Assembly: GCF_021432765.1 (NCBI RefSeq)
Contig: NZ_CP058908.1
Span: forward strand, 2,814,001 to 2,878,000
Source of the DNA: Pseudomonas phenolilytica
GTDB lineage: Bacteria > Pseudomonadota > Gammaproteobacteria > Pseudomonadales > Pseudomonadaceae
Reading direction: 5' to 3'
Length of the DNA stretch: 64,000 bases
Every line of letters starts with the position of its first letter. Positions within the stretch are counted from its first letter, which is position 1. Positions 9,817 to 20,021 of the stretch are shown here, piece after piece. The notes beneath the pieces are model-generated. The model was not told where the DNA came from. It saw only the letters and a list, made by a program, of their open reading frames with translations, and made no database searches. The position numbers and the translations under genes are program-made.

Positions 9817-10911
9817 TCAGGCCGTGGCGCTGCGTCGGGTTTTGCCGGAGACGGTCTTGAAGCCGGCGAAAAATGCCTGTACCCGCTCGGGGGTGACTTC
9901 GGCCAGCGTCGGCGGATTCCAGCGTGGCGACTTGTCCTTATCGATGATCAGCGCGCGCACGCCTTCCATGATGTCGCCCTGGGCGAACCACTGGTGATCC
10001 AGATGCAATTCCAGGGCGAAGCACTCGGCCAGCGGCAGGTCGCGACCACGACGCAGCATCTCCCGCGTGACGCACATCGCCAGCGGCGAGCGGCTGTCGA
10101 GCACCTTGAGGGTTTCCTCGGCCCAATCGCTGAACTCGCTGCGGGTTTCGGCGGCCAGCGAAGCGCGAATGGCCGCTACGTCGTGCTGGCCGAAATGCTC
10201 GTCGATGGCCTGGTGCAGGGCCTTCAGCTCGGAGCCGGGCAGGCGGTTGGTACCAAGGGTCGCCACCAGCGTGCGCAGCGCCTCCTGTGGATGGATGCTC
10301 CAGCTCATGTGATCGAGGCAGCGATCCAGCTCGGCGATCTGCTCGTGACTGATGCACCAGTCGGCCAGGCCGGCATGCAGCGCGTCGGCCGCGCGGATCG
10401 GCAGGCCGGTCACGCCCATATAGGTGCCCAGCTCGCCGGGCAGACGCGAGAGGAAATAGCTGCCGCCGACATCCGGGAAATAGCCGATGCCGACTTCCGG
10501 CATGCCCATGCGCACCCGTTCGGTGATCACCCGCAGCGCAGCGCCTTGCACCAGGCCCATGCCGCCGCCGAGGACGAAGCCGTCCATCAGCGCCAGCAGC
10601 GGCTTGGGGTAGGCGTGGATGTACTGGTCGAGGGCATATTCCTCCTCGAAGAAGGTCTCGTGCTCGGTATCGCCGCGCTTGAAGCTGTCGTACAGCGAGC
10701 GGATGTCGCCGCCGGCGCAGAAGGCCTTCTCGCCGTTGGCGCGCAGCACCACGGCGTGAATTGCCGGATCGACCGCCCACGCACGCAACTGCTGGTCGAG
10801 CAGGCGCACCATCTCCAGGTTCACTGCGTTGAGCCCGGCCGGGCGGTTGAGGGTGAGGTGGCCGATGTGGTTGCGCACGGCCGCCAGCACGGGGCGTTCG
10901 GTTTCACTCAT
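9817..10911 (-). CDS. 3-hydroxyisobutyryl-CoA hydrolase (crotonase family)
   Basis: Hydrolyses 3-hydroxyisobutyryl-CoA to free 3-hydroxyisobutyrate in valine catabolism. The protein has 364 residues. The oxyanion-hole strand [13 protein letters not shown], the GGGMG loop and [13 protein letters not shown] with E139 and D147 are typical of the HIBYL-CoA hydrolase branch rather than of hydratases. The start at 10911 (MSETERPV) overlaps the mmsB stop by 8 nt, so the genes are cotranslated. Confidence 0.93.
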   Translation of the reverse strand: MSETERPVLAAVRNHIGHLTLNRPAGLNAVNLEMVRLLDQQLRAWAVDPAIHAVVLRANGEKAFCAGGDIRSLYDSFKRGDTEHETFFEEEYALDQYIHAYPKPLLALMDGFVLGGGMGLVQGAALRVITERVRMGMPEVGIGYFPDVGGSYFLSRLPGELGTYMGVTGLPIRAADALHAGLADWCISHEQIAELDRCLDHMSWSIHPQEALRTLVATLGTNRLPGSELKALHQAIDEHFGQHDVAAIRASLAAETRSEFSDWAEETLKVLDSRSPLAMCVTREMLRRGRDLPLAECFALELHLDHQWFAQGDIMEGVRALIIDKDKSPRWNPPTLAEVTPERVQAFFAGFKTVSGKTRRSATA

Positions 10912-11803
10912 GGGTGGAATCCTTGCGGTACTGATTGATGATCGCGGAGAAGTCCAGGCCGCCGTGGCCCTGTGCACTGAAGGCCTGGTAGAGCTGCTGG
11001 GCCAGCGCGCCGAGAATCACTGGTTGGCGCGCCTGCTTGGCGGCTTCGGTGGCCAGACCCAGGTCCTTGAGCATCAGGTCGGTGCCGAAACCGCCACTGT
11101 AGCCGCGCGAAGCCGGCACGTTCTCCAATACGCCGGGGAACGGGTTGTAGGTGTCCGAACTCCAGCAGCGACCGCTGGAGGTATTGATCACCCCCGCCAG
11201 AGTCTTGGCATCCATGCCCAGTGCTACGCCCAGCGCCATGGCTTCGGCCACGCCGATCATGGAGATGCCCAGCAGCATGTTGTTGGCGACCTTGGCCACC
11301 TGGCCGTTGCCGCTATCGCCGCAGTGGATGATGTTCTTGCCCATGGCCTCGAGTATCGGCCGGGCGCGCGCGAAGTCCGCCGTGCTGCCGCCGACCATGA
11401 AGGTCAGGGTGCCGGCGGCCGCGCCGCCGGTGCCGCCGGAGACCGGCGCATCGAGCATCGGGTTGCCGTGCTGGGCGGCCACCGCGGCGACGTCGCGGGC
11501 GCTGTGCGGGTCGATGGTCGAGCTGTCGATCAGCAGGACGTCGGGGCGCACGTTCTGGATCAGTCCGTCGTCGCCCAGGTAGACGCTGCGCACGTGAGGC
11601 GCGGCAGGCAGCATGGTGATGATGGCGTCGGCGTTGCCGCGGGCGATGGCGCCCGGCGATTCGGCTGGCAGCGCACCCGCTTGAACCAGCTCGCGCACTG
11701 CGGCGTCGTTGAGGTCGAACACGCTGAGCGCGTAGCCGGCCTTGAGCAGGTTGCGCGCCATCGGTGCGCCCATGTTGCCTAACCCGATGAATCCGATATG
11801 CAT
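10904..11803 (-). CDS. mmsB: 3-hydroxyisobutyrate dehydrogenase
   Basis: NAD-dependent oxidation of 3-hydroxyisobutyrate to methylmalonate semialdehyde. The protein has 299 residues. The dinucleotide fold starts GFIGLGNMGAPMA, the substrate-binding stretch is APVSGGTGGA, and the catalytic lysine is K171 in GQVAKVANN. It sits between two crotonase-fold genes. AAGGAA is positioned before the ATG. Confidence 0.96.
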   Translation of the reverse strand: MHIGFIGLGNMGAPMARNLLKAGYALSVFDLNDAAVRELVQAGALPAESPGAIARGNADAIITMLPAAPHVRSVYLGDDGLIQNVRPDVLLIDSSTIDPHSARDVAAVAAQHGNPMLDAPVSGGTGGAAAGTLTFMVGGSTADFARARPILEAMGKNIIHCGDSGNGQVAKVANNMLLGISMIGVAEAMALGVALGMDAKTLAGVINTSSGRCWSSDTYNPFPGVLENVPASRGYSGGFGTDLMLKDLGLATEAAKQARQPVILGALAQQLYQAFSAQGHGGLDFSAIINQYRKDSTHE

Positions 11804-11848
11804 GGCTCGTTCCTTTTGTTCTTGTGCGCCATTGCCGAGCGGCGTGGC

Positions 11849-12622
11849 TCAGCGGTTCTTGAACTCCGGCTTGCGCTTCTCGGCGAACGCCGCCATGCCT
11901 TCTTTCTGGTCGGCGGTGGCGAACACCGCGTGAAAGACCCGGCGCTCGAAGCGGATGCCTTCGGCCAGCGTGGTTTCGAAGGCGCGGTTGACGCTTTCCT
12001 TGACCATCATGGTGGCCGGCAGCGACTTCTCGGCGATCACCCGGGCGGCTTTCAGGGTTTCCTCCAGCAGACTTTCCTGCGGAAAGATGCGCGCCACCAG
12101 GCCGGCGCGCTCGGCTTCCTGGGCGTCCATCTGGCGGCCAGTCAGGCACAGGTCCATGGCCTTGGCCTTGCCCACCGCGCGGGTCAGACGCTGGGTGCCA
12201 CCGATGCCCGGCAGCACGCCGAGGTTGATTTCCGGCTGGCCGAAGCTGGCGTTGTCAGCGGCGTAGATCATGTCGCACAACAGCGCCAGCTCGCAGCCGC
12301 CGCCCAGTGCGTAGCCGGCCACCGCGGCGATCAACGGCTTGCGCCGGCTGGCGATGCGGTCCGCCTCGGCGAAGAAGTCGTCGAGGTAGATCTGCGGGTA
12401 GTTGAGGTCGGCCATTTCCTTGATGTCGGCACCAGCGGCGAAGGCCTTGGCCGAGCCGGTGAGCACGATGCAGCCGACCTCATGATCGGCCTCGAGCTGG
12501 CCGAGGGCGCTGTTCAGCTCGCTGATCAGCTGGCTGTTCAAGGCGTTGAGTGCCTGCGGGCGGTTCAGGGTGATCAGCGCGACGCGATCCTGGATGTCGA
12601 CGAGCAGGGTTTCGAATGTCAT
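11849..12622 (-). CDS. enoyl-CoA hydratase
   Basis: Crotonase of 257 residues. The oxyanion-hole motif is [10 protein letters not shown]. The catalytic glutamates are E111 (GGCELAL) and E131 ([11 protein letters not shown]), 20 residues apart as in true hydratases. In this operon it most likely hydrates methacrylyl-CoA to 3-hydroxyisobutyryl-CoA, though a general short-chain role is possible. The start at 12622 (MTFETLLVD) was chosen over upstream in-frame codons because it fits the family N-terminus. Confidence 0.95.
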   Translation of the reverse strand: MTFETLLVDIQDRVALITLNRPQALNALNSQLISELNSALGQLEADHEVGCIVLTGSAKAFAAGADIKEMADLNYPQIYLDDFFAEADRIASRRKPLIAAVAGYALGGGCELALLCDMIYAADNASFGQPEINLGVLPGIGGTQRLTRAVGKAKAMDLCLTGRQMDAQEAERAGLVARIFPQESLLEETLKAARVIAEKSLPATMMVKESVNRAFETTLAEGIRFERRVFHAVFATADQKEGMAAFAEKRKPEFKNR

Positions 12623-12665
12623 GAGCGTTCCTTGAGGGCCGGCGTGCTCGCCGGCCCGTTGCGGG

Positions 12666-14171
12666 TCACTTGAGGTTGATGGTGGTGTTGACTGTGGAGC
12701 CGACCGCATCCTCATCGAACCAGCGTTCGGTGACGGTCTTGGTCTGGGTGTAGAACTGCACCACCTGCTTGCCGTAGGGGCCGAGGTCGCCGAGCTTGGA
12801 GGCGCGCGAGCCGGTGAAGGAGAACATCGGCACCGGCACCGGAATCGGCACATTGATGCCCACCTGGCCGACGTCGATCTCTTCCTGGAAGTGCCGCGCC
12901 GCGGCGCCCGAGCGGGTGAAGATGGCGGTGCCGTTGCCGTTCGGGTTGGCGTTGATCAGCGCGATGGCTTCGTCCATCGTCGCCGCGCTCATCACGCACA
13001 GCACCGGGCCGAAGATTTCTTCCTGGTAGATGCTCATTTCGGCTTTCACGCCGGAGAAGATCGTCGGTGCGACGAAGTTGCCCTTGTCGAAGCCGGCCAC
13101 CTGCGGGTTACGGCCGTCCAGCTCCAGGGTCGCGCCTTCGGCGACGCCGCGTTCGATCAGCCCGCTGACGCGATCCAGCGCGGCGCAGGAGACCAGCGGG
13201 CCGAGGTCGGCGCCCGGCTCGGTGCCGGCGCTGATCTTGAGCGATCTCGCCTTGGCCACCAGATCGGGAATCCACTGCTGCGCCTCGCCGACCAGCACCA
13301 CGACCGACAAGGCCATGCAGCGCTGGCCGGCGGCACCGAAGGCGGCGCCGGCGATGGCGTTGAGGCTCTGCTCCTTGTGCGCATCAGGCAGCACGATGGC
13401 GTGGTTCTTCGCGCCCATCATGCACTGCACGCGCTTGCCGGCGGCGCTGGCGCGGTTGTAGACGTGAGTACCGACGCGGGTCGAGCCGACGAAGGACACC
13501 GCCTTGATGACCGGGTGATCGCACAGCGCATTCACCACGTCCGGGCCGCCGTGCACCACGTTGAGTACGCCTGGCGGCACGCCGGCTTCCAGCGCCAGTT
13601 CGCACAGGCGCATGGTGACCATCGGGTCTTGTTCGGAGGGCTTGAGGACGAAGGTGTTGCCGGTGGCGATGGCCATCGGGAACATCCACAGCGGGATCAT
13701 CGCCGGGAAGTTGAACGGGGTGATGCCGGCGCAGACGCCCAGCGGCTGCAGCAGGGTGTAGGTATCCACACCGCTGGCAACGTTGTTGGCCAGTTCGCCG
13801 AGCTGCAGGTTGCCGATACCGGCGGCATGCTCGACCACTTCCAGGCCGCGGAACACGTCGCCCTCGGCATCGGGCAGGGTCTTGCCCTGTTCGGCGGTGA
13901 GGATGGCCGCCAGCTCCTTCATATGCTCGCGGATCAGCTGCTGATAGCGGAGGAAGATGCGCGCACGGGCACCGATCGGCGTCTTGCGCCAGGTCTTGAA
14001 TGCCTCGGCGGCGCTGGCGACGGCGCGGTTGACTTCCGCCGCGGTGGCGAACGGCACGCGGGCCAGCACTTCCTGAGTGGCGGGATTGACGACGTCGCGC
14101 CAGTCTTGGGTGGTGGATTCGACGAACTCGCCGCCGATCAGCAATTTCACGCTGGGGATGGAACCGGTCAT
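12666..14171 (-). CDS. mmsA: CoA-acylating methylmalonate-semialdehyde dehydrogenase
   Basis: Converts methylmalonate semialdehyde to propionyl-CoA with NAD and CoA. The protein has 501 residues, typical of MmsA. The active-site cysteine is C285 in [12 protein letters not shown], and [15 protein letters not shown] is the family signature. The start at 14171 (MTGSIPSV) is the first codon matching the family N-terminus. It is the first gene of the valine operon and is divergent from a LysR gene. Confidence 0.97.
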   Translation of the reverse strand: MTGSIPSVKLLIGGEFVESTTQDWRDVVNPATQEVLARVPFATAAEVNRAVASAAEAFKTWRKTPIGARARIFLRYQQLIREHMKELAAILTAEQGKTLPDAEGDVFRGLEVVEHAAGIGNLQLGELANNVASGVDTYTLLQPLGVCAGITPFNFPAMIPLWMFPMAIATGNTFVLKPSEQDPMVTMRLCELALEAGVPPGVLNVVHGGPDVVNALCDHPVIKAVSFVGSTRVGTHVYNRASAAGKRVQCMMGAKNHAIVLPDAHKEQSLNAIAGAAFGAAGQRCMALSVVVLVGEAQQWIPDLVAKARSLKISAGTEPGADLGPLVSCAALDRVSGLIERGVAEGATLELDGRNPQVAGFDKGNFVAPTIFSGVKAEMSIYQEEIFGPVLCVMSAATMDEAIALINANPNGNGTAIFTRSGAAARHFQEEIDVGQVGINVPIPVPVPMFSFTGSRASKLGDLGPYGKQVVQFYTQTKTVTERWFDEDAVGSTVNTTINLK

Positions 14172-14331
14172 ATCGCTCTCCGCCTGATTAGGCTCAGTTG
14201 TTGTTATCGGCTCGCGGACAGCTGCGAGAAGCTGCCTTGATCCTAGCAATGCAAAAAAACGCAAGACAATGCGGCCGGCTGCAGAGTCGTTGTGCAAATA
14301 TGCACGGGAACCATCGACCAGAGCGGCAAAC
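14172..14331. promoter_or_regulatory. divergent mmsA / LysR control region
   Basis: A 160-bp intergenic region between divergent genes. It contains the inverted repeat GTGCA-AATA-TGCAC at 14292-14305, about 26 bp before the LysR start. This is a plausible operator for the adjacent regulator. An A-rich tract sits at about 14252-14258. I see no near-consensus -35/-10 pair. Operator assignment is inference from symmetry and position. Confidence 0.5.
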
Positions 14332-15231
14332 ATGGACTGGGACAACCTGCGTTACTTTCTCGAAGTGGCCCGCGCGGGGCGACTGACCACGGCGGCAAGG
14401 CGGCTGGCGGTCGATCACACCACGGTTTCGCGGCGTCTGCAGGCACTGGAAAAAAGCATGGGCGCGCAGCTGTTCCTGCGCGAACCCGGCGGCTACCGCC
14501 TCACCGAAGCCGGGCGCAACCTGCTTCCGCGGGTCGAGGCGATGGAGAGCGCCAGTGCCGCCATCGAGCATTCGCTGCCGAGCATGGGCGACGGTCTTTC
14601 CGGTCAGGTGCGCATCGGCGCCACCGAGGGTTACGGCACGGTGATGCTGGCTGGGCAGCTCACCGGTCTGAGTCGGCGCTATCCGCATCTGAACATCGAT
14701 CTGCTGGCACTGCCGCGCGCGGTGCGCCTGTCGCGTCACGAGGCAGACATCGTCATTACCCTGGAGCGCCCGGAGCGCGGCCCGTTCATCATCACCAAAC
14801 TGACCGACTACGTGCTGCGGCTGTATGCATCGCCCGGCTACCTGGCCGAGCATGCGCCGATCCGCAGTCGCGACGATTTGGCCGCGCATCGCTTCGTCAG
14901 CTATGTCGACGATCTGCTGTTCAGCAAGGAGCTGCTGTTTCTCGACGGCATTGCCGACGCCCGCTCCATCGGCCTGCGCAGCACCAGCCTGCTGGCCCAG
15001 CAGGAAGCGGTGGCGATGGGCGCGGGAATCGCCATCCTGCCGGCGTTTTCCGCCGATGCCGATCCGCGCCTGCAGCTGCTGTTGCCCGACGCGGTGAGCT
15101 TCAGCCGCACGTTCTGGATGCTGATGCCCATCGAGTTCAAGGATCTGGCGCGCATGCGCACCACCTGGGACTACCTCAAGGAGCTGGCACAGCAGAATCA
15201 GGCACGGCTGTTGGGCTTGCCTCCACATTAA
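14332..15231 (+). CDS. LysR-family transcriptional regulator
   Basis: A 299-residue LTTR. The N-terminal winged helix-turn-helix spans about residues 1-60 ([34 protein letters not shown]). A periplasmic-binding-protein-like effector domain follows. The ATG at 14332 (MDWDNLRYF) matches the family start. Divergence from mmsA suggests it controls the valine operon. P. aeruginosa mms genes are instead controlled by an AraC-type MmsR, so this would be a different regulator. The effector is unknown. Confidence 0.9.
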   Translation: MDWDNLRYFLEVARAGRLTTAARRLAVDHTTVSRRLQALEKSMGAQLFLREPGGYRLTEAGRNLLPRVEAMESASAAIEHSLPSMGDGLSGQVRIGATEGYGTVMLAGQLTGLSRRYPHLNIDLLALPRAVRLSRHEADIVITLERPERGPFIITKLTDYVLRLYASPGYLAEHAPIRSRDDLAAHRFVSYVDDLLFSKELLFLDGIADARSIGLRSTSLLAQQEAVAMGAGIAILPAFSADADPRLQLLLPDAVSFSRTFWMLMPIEFKDLARMRTTWDYLKELAQQNQARLLGLPPH

Positions 15232-15269
15232 GGCGCGCCGGACTCGCCCCGGCGCGCCTCTGACTTTGC

Positions 15270-18200
15270 CTATTGCGTGCCCGGCGTACCGGCGGTGAGC
15301 CGCGTCGGTTGGGCTGACGGTACCTGGCGGCTTGGTCGGGGCTGCTGGCAAAGGCTGTCGGCGCCTGCCTGCAGGTAGGGCTGCAGGATCGGCGCCATGC
15401 CCTTGAGCGTCTGGACCGGCAGCGCCGAGGTGAAGCGGAAGCTGTCGGCCGCCTGCCCGGGTACGTAGGCCGTCAGCGTGCCGAAATGATTCGGTCCCAG
15501 GTAGAAGACGAAGGTGGCCGTACGGTTCATCGCCAGCGAGCTGATCAGCCGGCCGCCGGCCGCGACGGTGTCGATACGGTTGTCGCCGGTGCCGGTCTTG
15601 CCACCGACGCGCAGCGGACTGCCGTCGCTCTGCACGAAGCTGCCTTGCAGGCGCCGCGCGGTGCCGCCTTCCACAACCTGGGCAAGGGCCTCGCGCAGGG
15701 TCGCGGCCACCTCGCGCGGCAGTACCTGCTCGCCGATGTTCGGGCGTATGCCGAGGCGGGTCTCGTAAGGCGTGCCTTCGGCGAAGTGCAGGCTGTCGAT
15801 GCGCACGCTCGGCAGGCGCACCCCGTCGTTGAGGATGATGCCCATCAGTTCGGCCAGCGCAGCCGGGCGGTCGCCCGAGCTGCCCAGCGCGGTGGCCAGT
15901 GACGGCACCAGATTGTCGAACGGATAGCCCAGGCGCTGCCAGCGCCGATGGATGTCGGTGAAGGCCTCGACTTCCAGCATGATGCGGATACGGCTGTCGC
16001 GCGCGCTCTTGTGCCGGCTGCGGAACAGCCAGCCGTAGACTTCCTGGCGTTCGTCGCGGCTGGCGGCGACCACCTCCGACAGATTGGCGTCGGGGTGCTG
16101 GATCAGGTAACCCAGCAGCCACAGGTCCAACGGATGGGTGCGCGCGATGTAGGCCTGATCCGGCAGGCTGAACGCGCCCGGGCCGTAGCGGGTGTGCAGC
16201 GCGTCCAGATCCTTGGCGTCGAGAGCGGCGGCAGGCAGGCGCGACGTCAGGAAGTGATCGAACGCCGCGCGCGGCGCGTCAGGCAGCAGATAGCGATGCA
16301 CCGCCGCCAGCCGTACCGGCGTCGGGCGCATGCCCTGCAGGAAGGTCTCGATGCGCTGCTCGGCGGACTGGCCGCGGTACTTGCGCCAGAAACGCTGCAG
16401 GAAGATCGAGCCCTCGCGGTCGGCGAACTGGGTGAGGTATTCCAGGCGTCGCGGGTCCTTGTCGTTCTTCAGCAACTCGGCGCTGTTGATCGCCTCGTGT
16501 GTACTGTAGCTCACCAGATCGCGCATCAGCCGCACGAATGGCAGGTTCAGCGATTCGCGCAACGCGTCACGCACGCTGGCGATGCGGTGGTCGTCCTCGC
16601 GGCGGAAGTTGTTGAAGTGGTGCAGTCCGGCGCCGGTGAAGAAGCGTTCGGCCGGGCTTGCCGAGTAACGCCGCTCCATCGCCGCATCGAGCATCGCCGG
16701 CAGGCTGCGATCGCTGCTTTGCGCCAGGTAGGCCACGGCCCAGCGGCTGAGCGGGTCGCGTACTTCCAGTTCGCGCAGCTGGCGCGTGTCGAGGATCGAG
16801 TAGCGCTGGTGCAGCTCGGCGATCATCTCCAGATAGGTGGTCAGCACGCGCAGCTTGGCGGTGGAGCCGAGTTCCAGCTTGCTGCCTTCGTTGATGTCGA
16901 ACGGCTGGTTGGTGTTGTCGGTCTGTACCCGCACGCGGAAACCCTGCTCGCCGCGCTCGAACAGCGTGAAGCTGTAGCGCACGTCGGCGGTTTTCTCTGG
17001 TGAGAGCATGCGTTCGCCGAACAGGCCGACTTCGGCGGCCACCTGTGGGTCGGCAAGGCTCGCCAGATAGGCGCTGATCCTGGTCTGCAATTCGCCCTGC
17101 AGCGGCGTGCTGGCGGTGAGGTCGAGGCGGTCGAGATCGTACAGCGGCATGCCCAGCAGGCCGGCCAGGCGCATGCGCGCGACGCTGATGCCCTTGGTGG
17201 CCTCCACCGTGCGGATCGCCGGCTCGCGCTGCAGGTCGCGGAACTGGACCTGCTGGGCGAGGGCGGCTTCGCGCAGACGCGTATCGACGATGCCGCCGGC
17301 GGCCAGCAGGCGAATGTGGCTGTCGGTCAGCGAAGCCAGCTCCTTGCGACCGGCGCCGAGGTAGTAGGACGGCCGGCGCTGCGCGATCAGCAGAGAAAGC
17401 ACCTGGCGCAGCGCCAGCCCGCGGGCCTGAAGGTCGCTGTCGGCGTTGCGGCGCGGGTCGAGCAGACGGTTGACCTCGGCGAAATCGGCGCCGTACCACA
17501 GCCGCAGGCCATCGGCGATGCCGTGGACCTCACCATGCCCCGGCGCCGCCGAGAGCGGCACGCTGTTGAGGTAGTCGCGCACGATGCGCTGACGCGCCGC
17601 AAGGGTCTGCGGCCCTTCGCGATAGGTACGCACGCTGGCGGAAACCATCTGCCGTAGCTTCTCCTGCGGATCGCCGGTGCGTCCTTCGGGCGAATGGCGG
17701 TATTTCTCCACCTGTGTCGCCAGGGTGCTGCCGCCGGATGCCTGGCCGCCGAGGCCGAGGCGTTTCTCCAGCTGGCTGATCGCCGCCTTGGCGAAGCGCG
17801 GCCAGTCCACCGCCGGGTTGACGGTCGGCCGGCTGGCGTCCAACAGGCCGCGATCCTCGATGAACAGCAGGCTCAGCGCCACCAGCGGCGGAATGTCCTC
17901 GAAACTCTCGTAGAACTGCTGCGGGTAGCTGTTTGCATACAGCGGAAGGCCACGGCAGTCGAAGATGGTCAGGCCCACCTGCGACTGGTGCCGATAGGGC
18001 ACGAAGAAGCCGCGACTGGCGTAGTCGAGCAGCGCTGGCGAAAAACGCGCCTGCGCCTGTACCTCGAAGCCGCGCGTGCTCAGCCGTTCGATGAAGGTTG
18101 GTAGCTGCACGTAGCCCAGCCGACGGTCGAACGGGCCGTCCTCGGGGAAGCGGATCTCGCTGCTCGGACCGGGGGCGACGTGATAGTCCAGGCTCGCGGC

Positions 18201-18311
18201 ATAGCGGCTGACCCAGCGGGCCTGCCACTGTGAGGTCTGCAGCTCATGCCAGGCGGCATAGCCCCCCGCGCCCAGTAGTGTGGTGAACAACAGCAGGCCG
18301 AGCGGGCGCAT
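15270..18311 (-). CDS. large class A penicillin-binding-protein-like transglycosylase/transpeptidase
   Basis: A 1013-residue envelope protein with an N-terminal transmembrane segment (residues 3-20), a GT51-like domain and a transpeptidase domain. The transpeptidase motifs are complete: STAK near residues 482-486, SLN in the middle and KTGT near 904. The GT51 part is degenerate. Motif 1 is IEDRGLLD without the usual Phe/His, GGSTLATQ is kept at 193-200, and the segment that usually reads RKxxE appears as EKLRQM at 217-222, so the second catalytic Glu seems to be Gln. ATG 18311 with an upstream AAGGA is preferred; an in-frame ATG at 18413 would add 34 basic residues. Confidence 0.85.
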   Translation of the reverse strand: MRPLGLLLFTTLLGAGGYAAWHELQTSQWQARWVSRYAASLDYHVAPGPSSEIRFPEDGPFDRRLGYVQLPTFIERLSTRGFEVQAQARFSPALLDYASRGFFVPYRHQSQVGLTIFDCRGLPLYANSYPQQFYESFEDIPPLVALSLLFIEDRGLLDASRPTVNPAVDWPRFAKAAISQLEKRLGLGGQASGGSTLATQVEKYRHSPEGRTGDPQEKLRQMVSASVRTYREGPQTLAARQRIVRDYLNSVPLSAAPGHGEVHGIADGLRLWYGADFAEVNRLLDPRRNADSDLQARGLALRQVLSLLIAQRRPSYYLGAGRKELASLTDSHIRLLAAGGIVDTRLREAALAQQVQFRDLQREPAIRTVEATKGISVARMRLAGLLGMPLYDLDRLDLTASTPLQGELQTRISAYLASLADPQVAAEVGLFGERMLSPEKTADVRYSFTLFERGEQGFRVRVQTDNTNQPFDINEGSKLELGSTAKLRVLTTYLEMIAELHQRYSILDTRQLRELEVRDPLSRWAVAYLAQSSDRSLPAMLDAAMERRYSASPAERFFTGAGLHHFNNFRREDDHRIASVRDALRESLNLPFVRLMRDLVSYSTHEAINSAELLKNDKDPRRLEYLTQFADREGSIFLQRFWRKYRGQSAEQRIETFLQGMRPTPVRLAAVHRYLLPDAPRAAFDHFLTSRLPAAALDAKDLDALHTRYGPGAFSLPDQAYIARTHPLDLWLLGYLIQHPDANLSEVVAASRDERQEVYGWLFRSRHKSARDSRIRIMLEVEAFTDIHRRWQRLGYPFDNLVPSLATALGSSGDRPAALAELMGIILNDGVRLPSVRIDSLHFAEGTPYETRLGIRPNIGEQVLPREVAATLREALAQVVEGGTARRLQGSFVQSDGSPLRVGGKTGTGDNRIDTVAAGGRLISSLAMNRTATFVFYLGPNHFGTLTAYVPGQAADSFRFTSALPVQTLKGMAPILQPYLQAGADSLCQQPRPSRQVPSAQPTRLTAGTPGTQ

Positions 18312-18527
18312 CCGGCGGCGATCCTTCTTTGGTGAGGGTTTTCGGGAACGGTTGTGCGGAGCGCATTGCGAGCGCCCTGCGGGAGGAGTGTCGGACCGCC
18401 ATACTGCGCCCATATCGTGTGCCTGGCTTCCTGCAAGTTGCTGATAGCAGTCTAGTTCTGGCCGCCACTATAAGCGAAGCGAGATGGATGAACGGAAGGC
18501 TCAGCGGCGCGGCCTGGCGGGACGCAG

Positions 18528-19286
18528 TCAATCGTTGAAGGCGGCCTGGAGCAACTGCGGCAGCAGCTGCGCCGCCGTACCACACAGCAGGAACTCGCGT
18601 TCGGCATGGCTGCCGAGCGGTTGCGGGTTGACGTGCGCCAGTACGGCGCCGGCCCGCCAGGCACGTTCGGGGATCTGTGCGGCGGGATGCACTACGCCGG
18701 ATGTGCCCACGGAGATCAGCACATCGCAGCTGTCGGCCGCGGCGAATGCCGCCGTCAGTGCCGCTTCCGGCAAGCGCTCGCCGAACCAGACCACGCCAGG
18801 GCGCAGCCTGCCGCCGCAGTGTTCGCAGCGCGGCGGCTCCAGGTGGCGGCCGCCTTCGGGCTCATCGGGCAGGCCGAGCGGTTGGCTCGGTGAGCGTGCG
18901 CAGGCGAAGCAACGCGGCCGATGCAGGCTGCCGTGCAGGTGGATCACCTCGGTACTGCCGGCGCGCTCATGCAGATCGTCGACGTTCTGCGTGACCAGCG
19001 TGAGTTTCGGCACCCGCTGCGCCAGTGCTGCGATGGCGAGGTGGGCTGGATTTGGCTGCGCCTGCAGCACCTGCATGCGGCGCCACTCGTACCAGCCCCA
19101 GACCAGCGCCGGGTCTTGGCGAAATGCACGCGCGGTAGCCAGCGTCGCCGGATCGTAGCGCTCCCACAGACCGCTGGGCGTATCACGGAAGGTGGCGATG
19201 CCGCTCTCGGCCGAGACGCCAGCACCGGTGAACACCAGCACGTGACGCGCGCCGCGCAAGGCGGTGATGAGCGCTGCGGGAATCAA
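18528..19286 (-). CDS. cobB: Sir2-family NAD-dependent protein deacylase (SIRT5-like)
   Basis: A 252-residue sirtuin. The NAD-binding GAGVSAESGIATFR, the QNVDDLHERAG loop, catalytic H118 and four zinc cysteines (C126, C129, C154, C157) are all present. Y66 and R69 form the YxxR pair that recognises succinyl/malonyl lysine in class III sirtuins, so desuccinylase activity is expected besides deacetylation. It stands alone between the penicillin-binding-protein gene and small unknown genes. The symbol follows the usual bacterial name for this family. Confidence 0.92.
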   Translation of the reverse strand: MIPAALITALRGARHVLVFTGAGVSAESGIATFRDTPSGLWERYDPATLATARAFRQDPALVWGWYEWRRMQVLQAQPNPAHLAIAALAQRVPKLTLVTQNVDDLHERAGSTEVIHLHGSLHRPRCFACARSPSQPLGLPDEPEGGRHLEPPRCEHCGGRLRPGVVWFGERLPEAALTAAFAAADSCDVLISVGTSGVVHPAAQIPERAWRAGAVLAHVNPQPLGSHAEREFLLCGTAAQLLPQLLQAAFND

Positions 19287-19374
19287 AGCGAACTCCTGTT
19301 ACCGAAGCTGGCCGTGGCGCAGGCCGGAGCCGTCAGCTTTACCATCGGCGCCAGGTTCTTTCCAGTTGTGACCG

Positions 19375-19716
19375 TCAGGTACGAGCGGAAAGCTCGTGGC
19401 CCATCGGCGTCGCGTCGGGCAGGCTGACGCCGGCGTTCTCGAAATCCGGGCTGTGGACTTCCGAATCCAGCGGCATGTGGCTGTAGCGGGCGGGCGCCGG
19501 TTGGCGCTGCTGAGGCGCCGCGCTGAGCAGTCGCTTGGCCTCGCAGCGACCATTGATGCCGCGTAACAGCAGCAAGGCGCCGGCCGCTGCCTGCAACAGT
19601 CCGCCCGCACCGCCGCGGCGCGCCCCCAGACCGAGCAACAGCAGGCCGCCGGCCAGCGAGGCAGCGCGTTCCCAGCCATGCACGTTCTGGTCGTGGGATT
19701 CGTAGGGTGAGTTCAT
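19375..19716 (-). CDS. small membrane protein, DUF2892-like
   Basis: A 113-residue protein. An N-terminal segment (NVHGWERAASLAGG) precedes two Gly/Ala/Leu-rich hydrophobic stretches at about residues 19-55, and a soluble Pro-rich tail follows. This resembles the YgaP-type DUF2892 membrane domain with an extension. Function is unknown. Confidence 0.7.
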   Translation of the reverse strand: MNSPYESHDQNVHGWERAASLAGGLLLLGLGARRGGAGGLLQAAAGALLLLRGINGRCEAKRLLSAAPQQRQPAPARYSHMPLDSEVHSPDFENAGVSLPDATPMGHELSART

Positions 19717-19789
19717 CGGGCAATCCTCGTCAGGGCTGATGCAGCAACTGACTGCGGCGTGCCACAGGCGTTCCGCGGCTGCGGCGCTA

Positions 19790-20017
19790 TCAGCCCTGGC
19801 GGGCGATCAACGCCGGATCGGCGGGTTGCTGCGGGATATCGGCGGGCTCGATGTCCCAGTCGCCGTACAGGTACCAGTCCTCGCCGAGCATTTCCGAGGG
19901 GTGCATCGTGCGGTCGGCGCCGTTGCCGCAGCCCAGCGAGGTCGCCGGGCAGTAGCGGTCGCAGCCCCAGCAGATGCGTTCGGGATGCGGCGGGTTGAGC
20001 GGAAACTTCTTGGCCAT
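19790..20017 (-). CDS. DUF3079 four-cysteine small protein
   Basis: A 75-residue protein starting MAKKFPLNPPHPERICWGCD. Four cysteines (C16, C19, C23, C30) in a CX2CX3CX6C array look like a metal or Fe-S binding site. It starts 4 nt after the HemN-like stop codon, so the two genes are almost certainly one operon. Function of DUF3079 is not known to me. Confidence 0.85.
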   Translation of the reverse strand: MAKKFPLNPPHPERICWGCDRYCPATSLGCGNGADRTMHPSEMLGEDWYLYGDWDIEPADIPQQPADPALIARQG

Positions 20018-20021
20018 GGGG

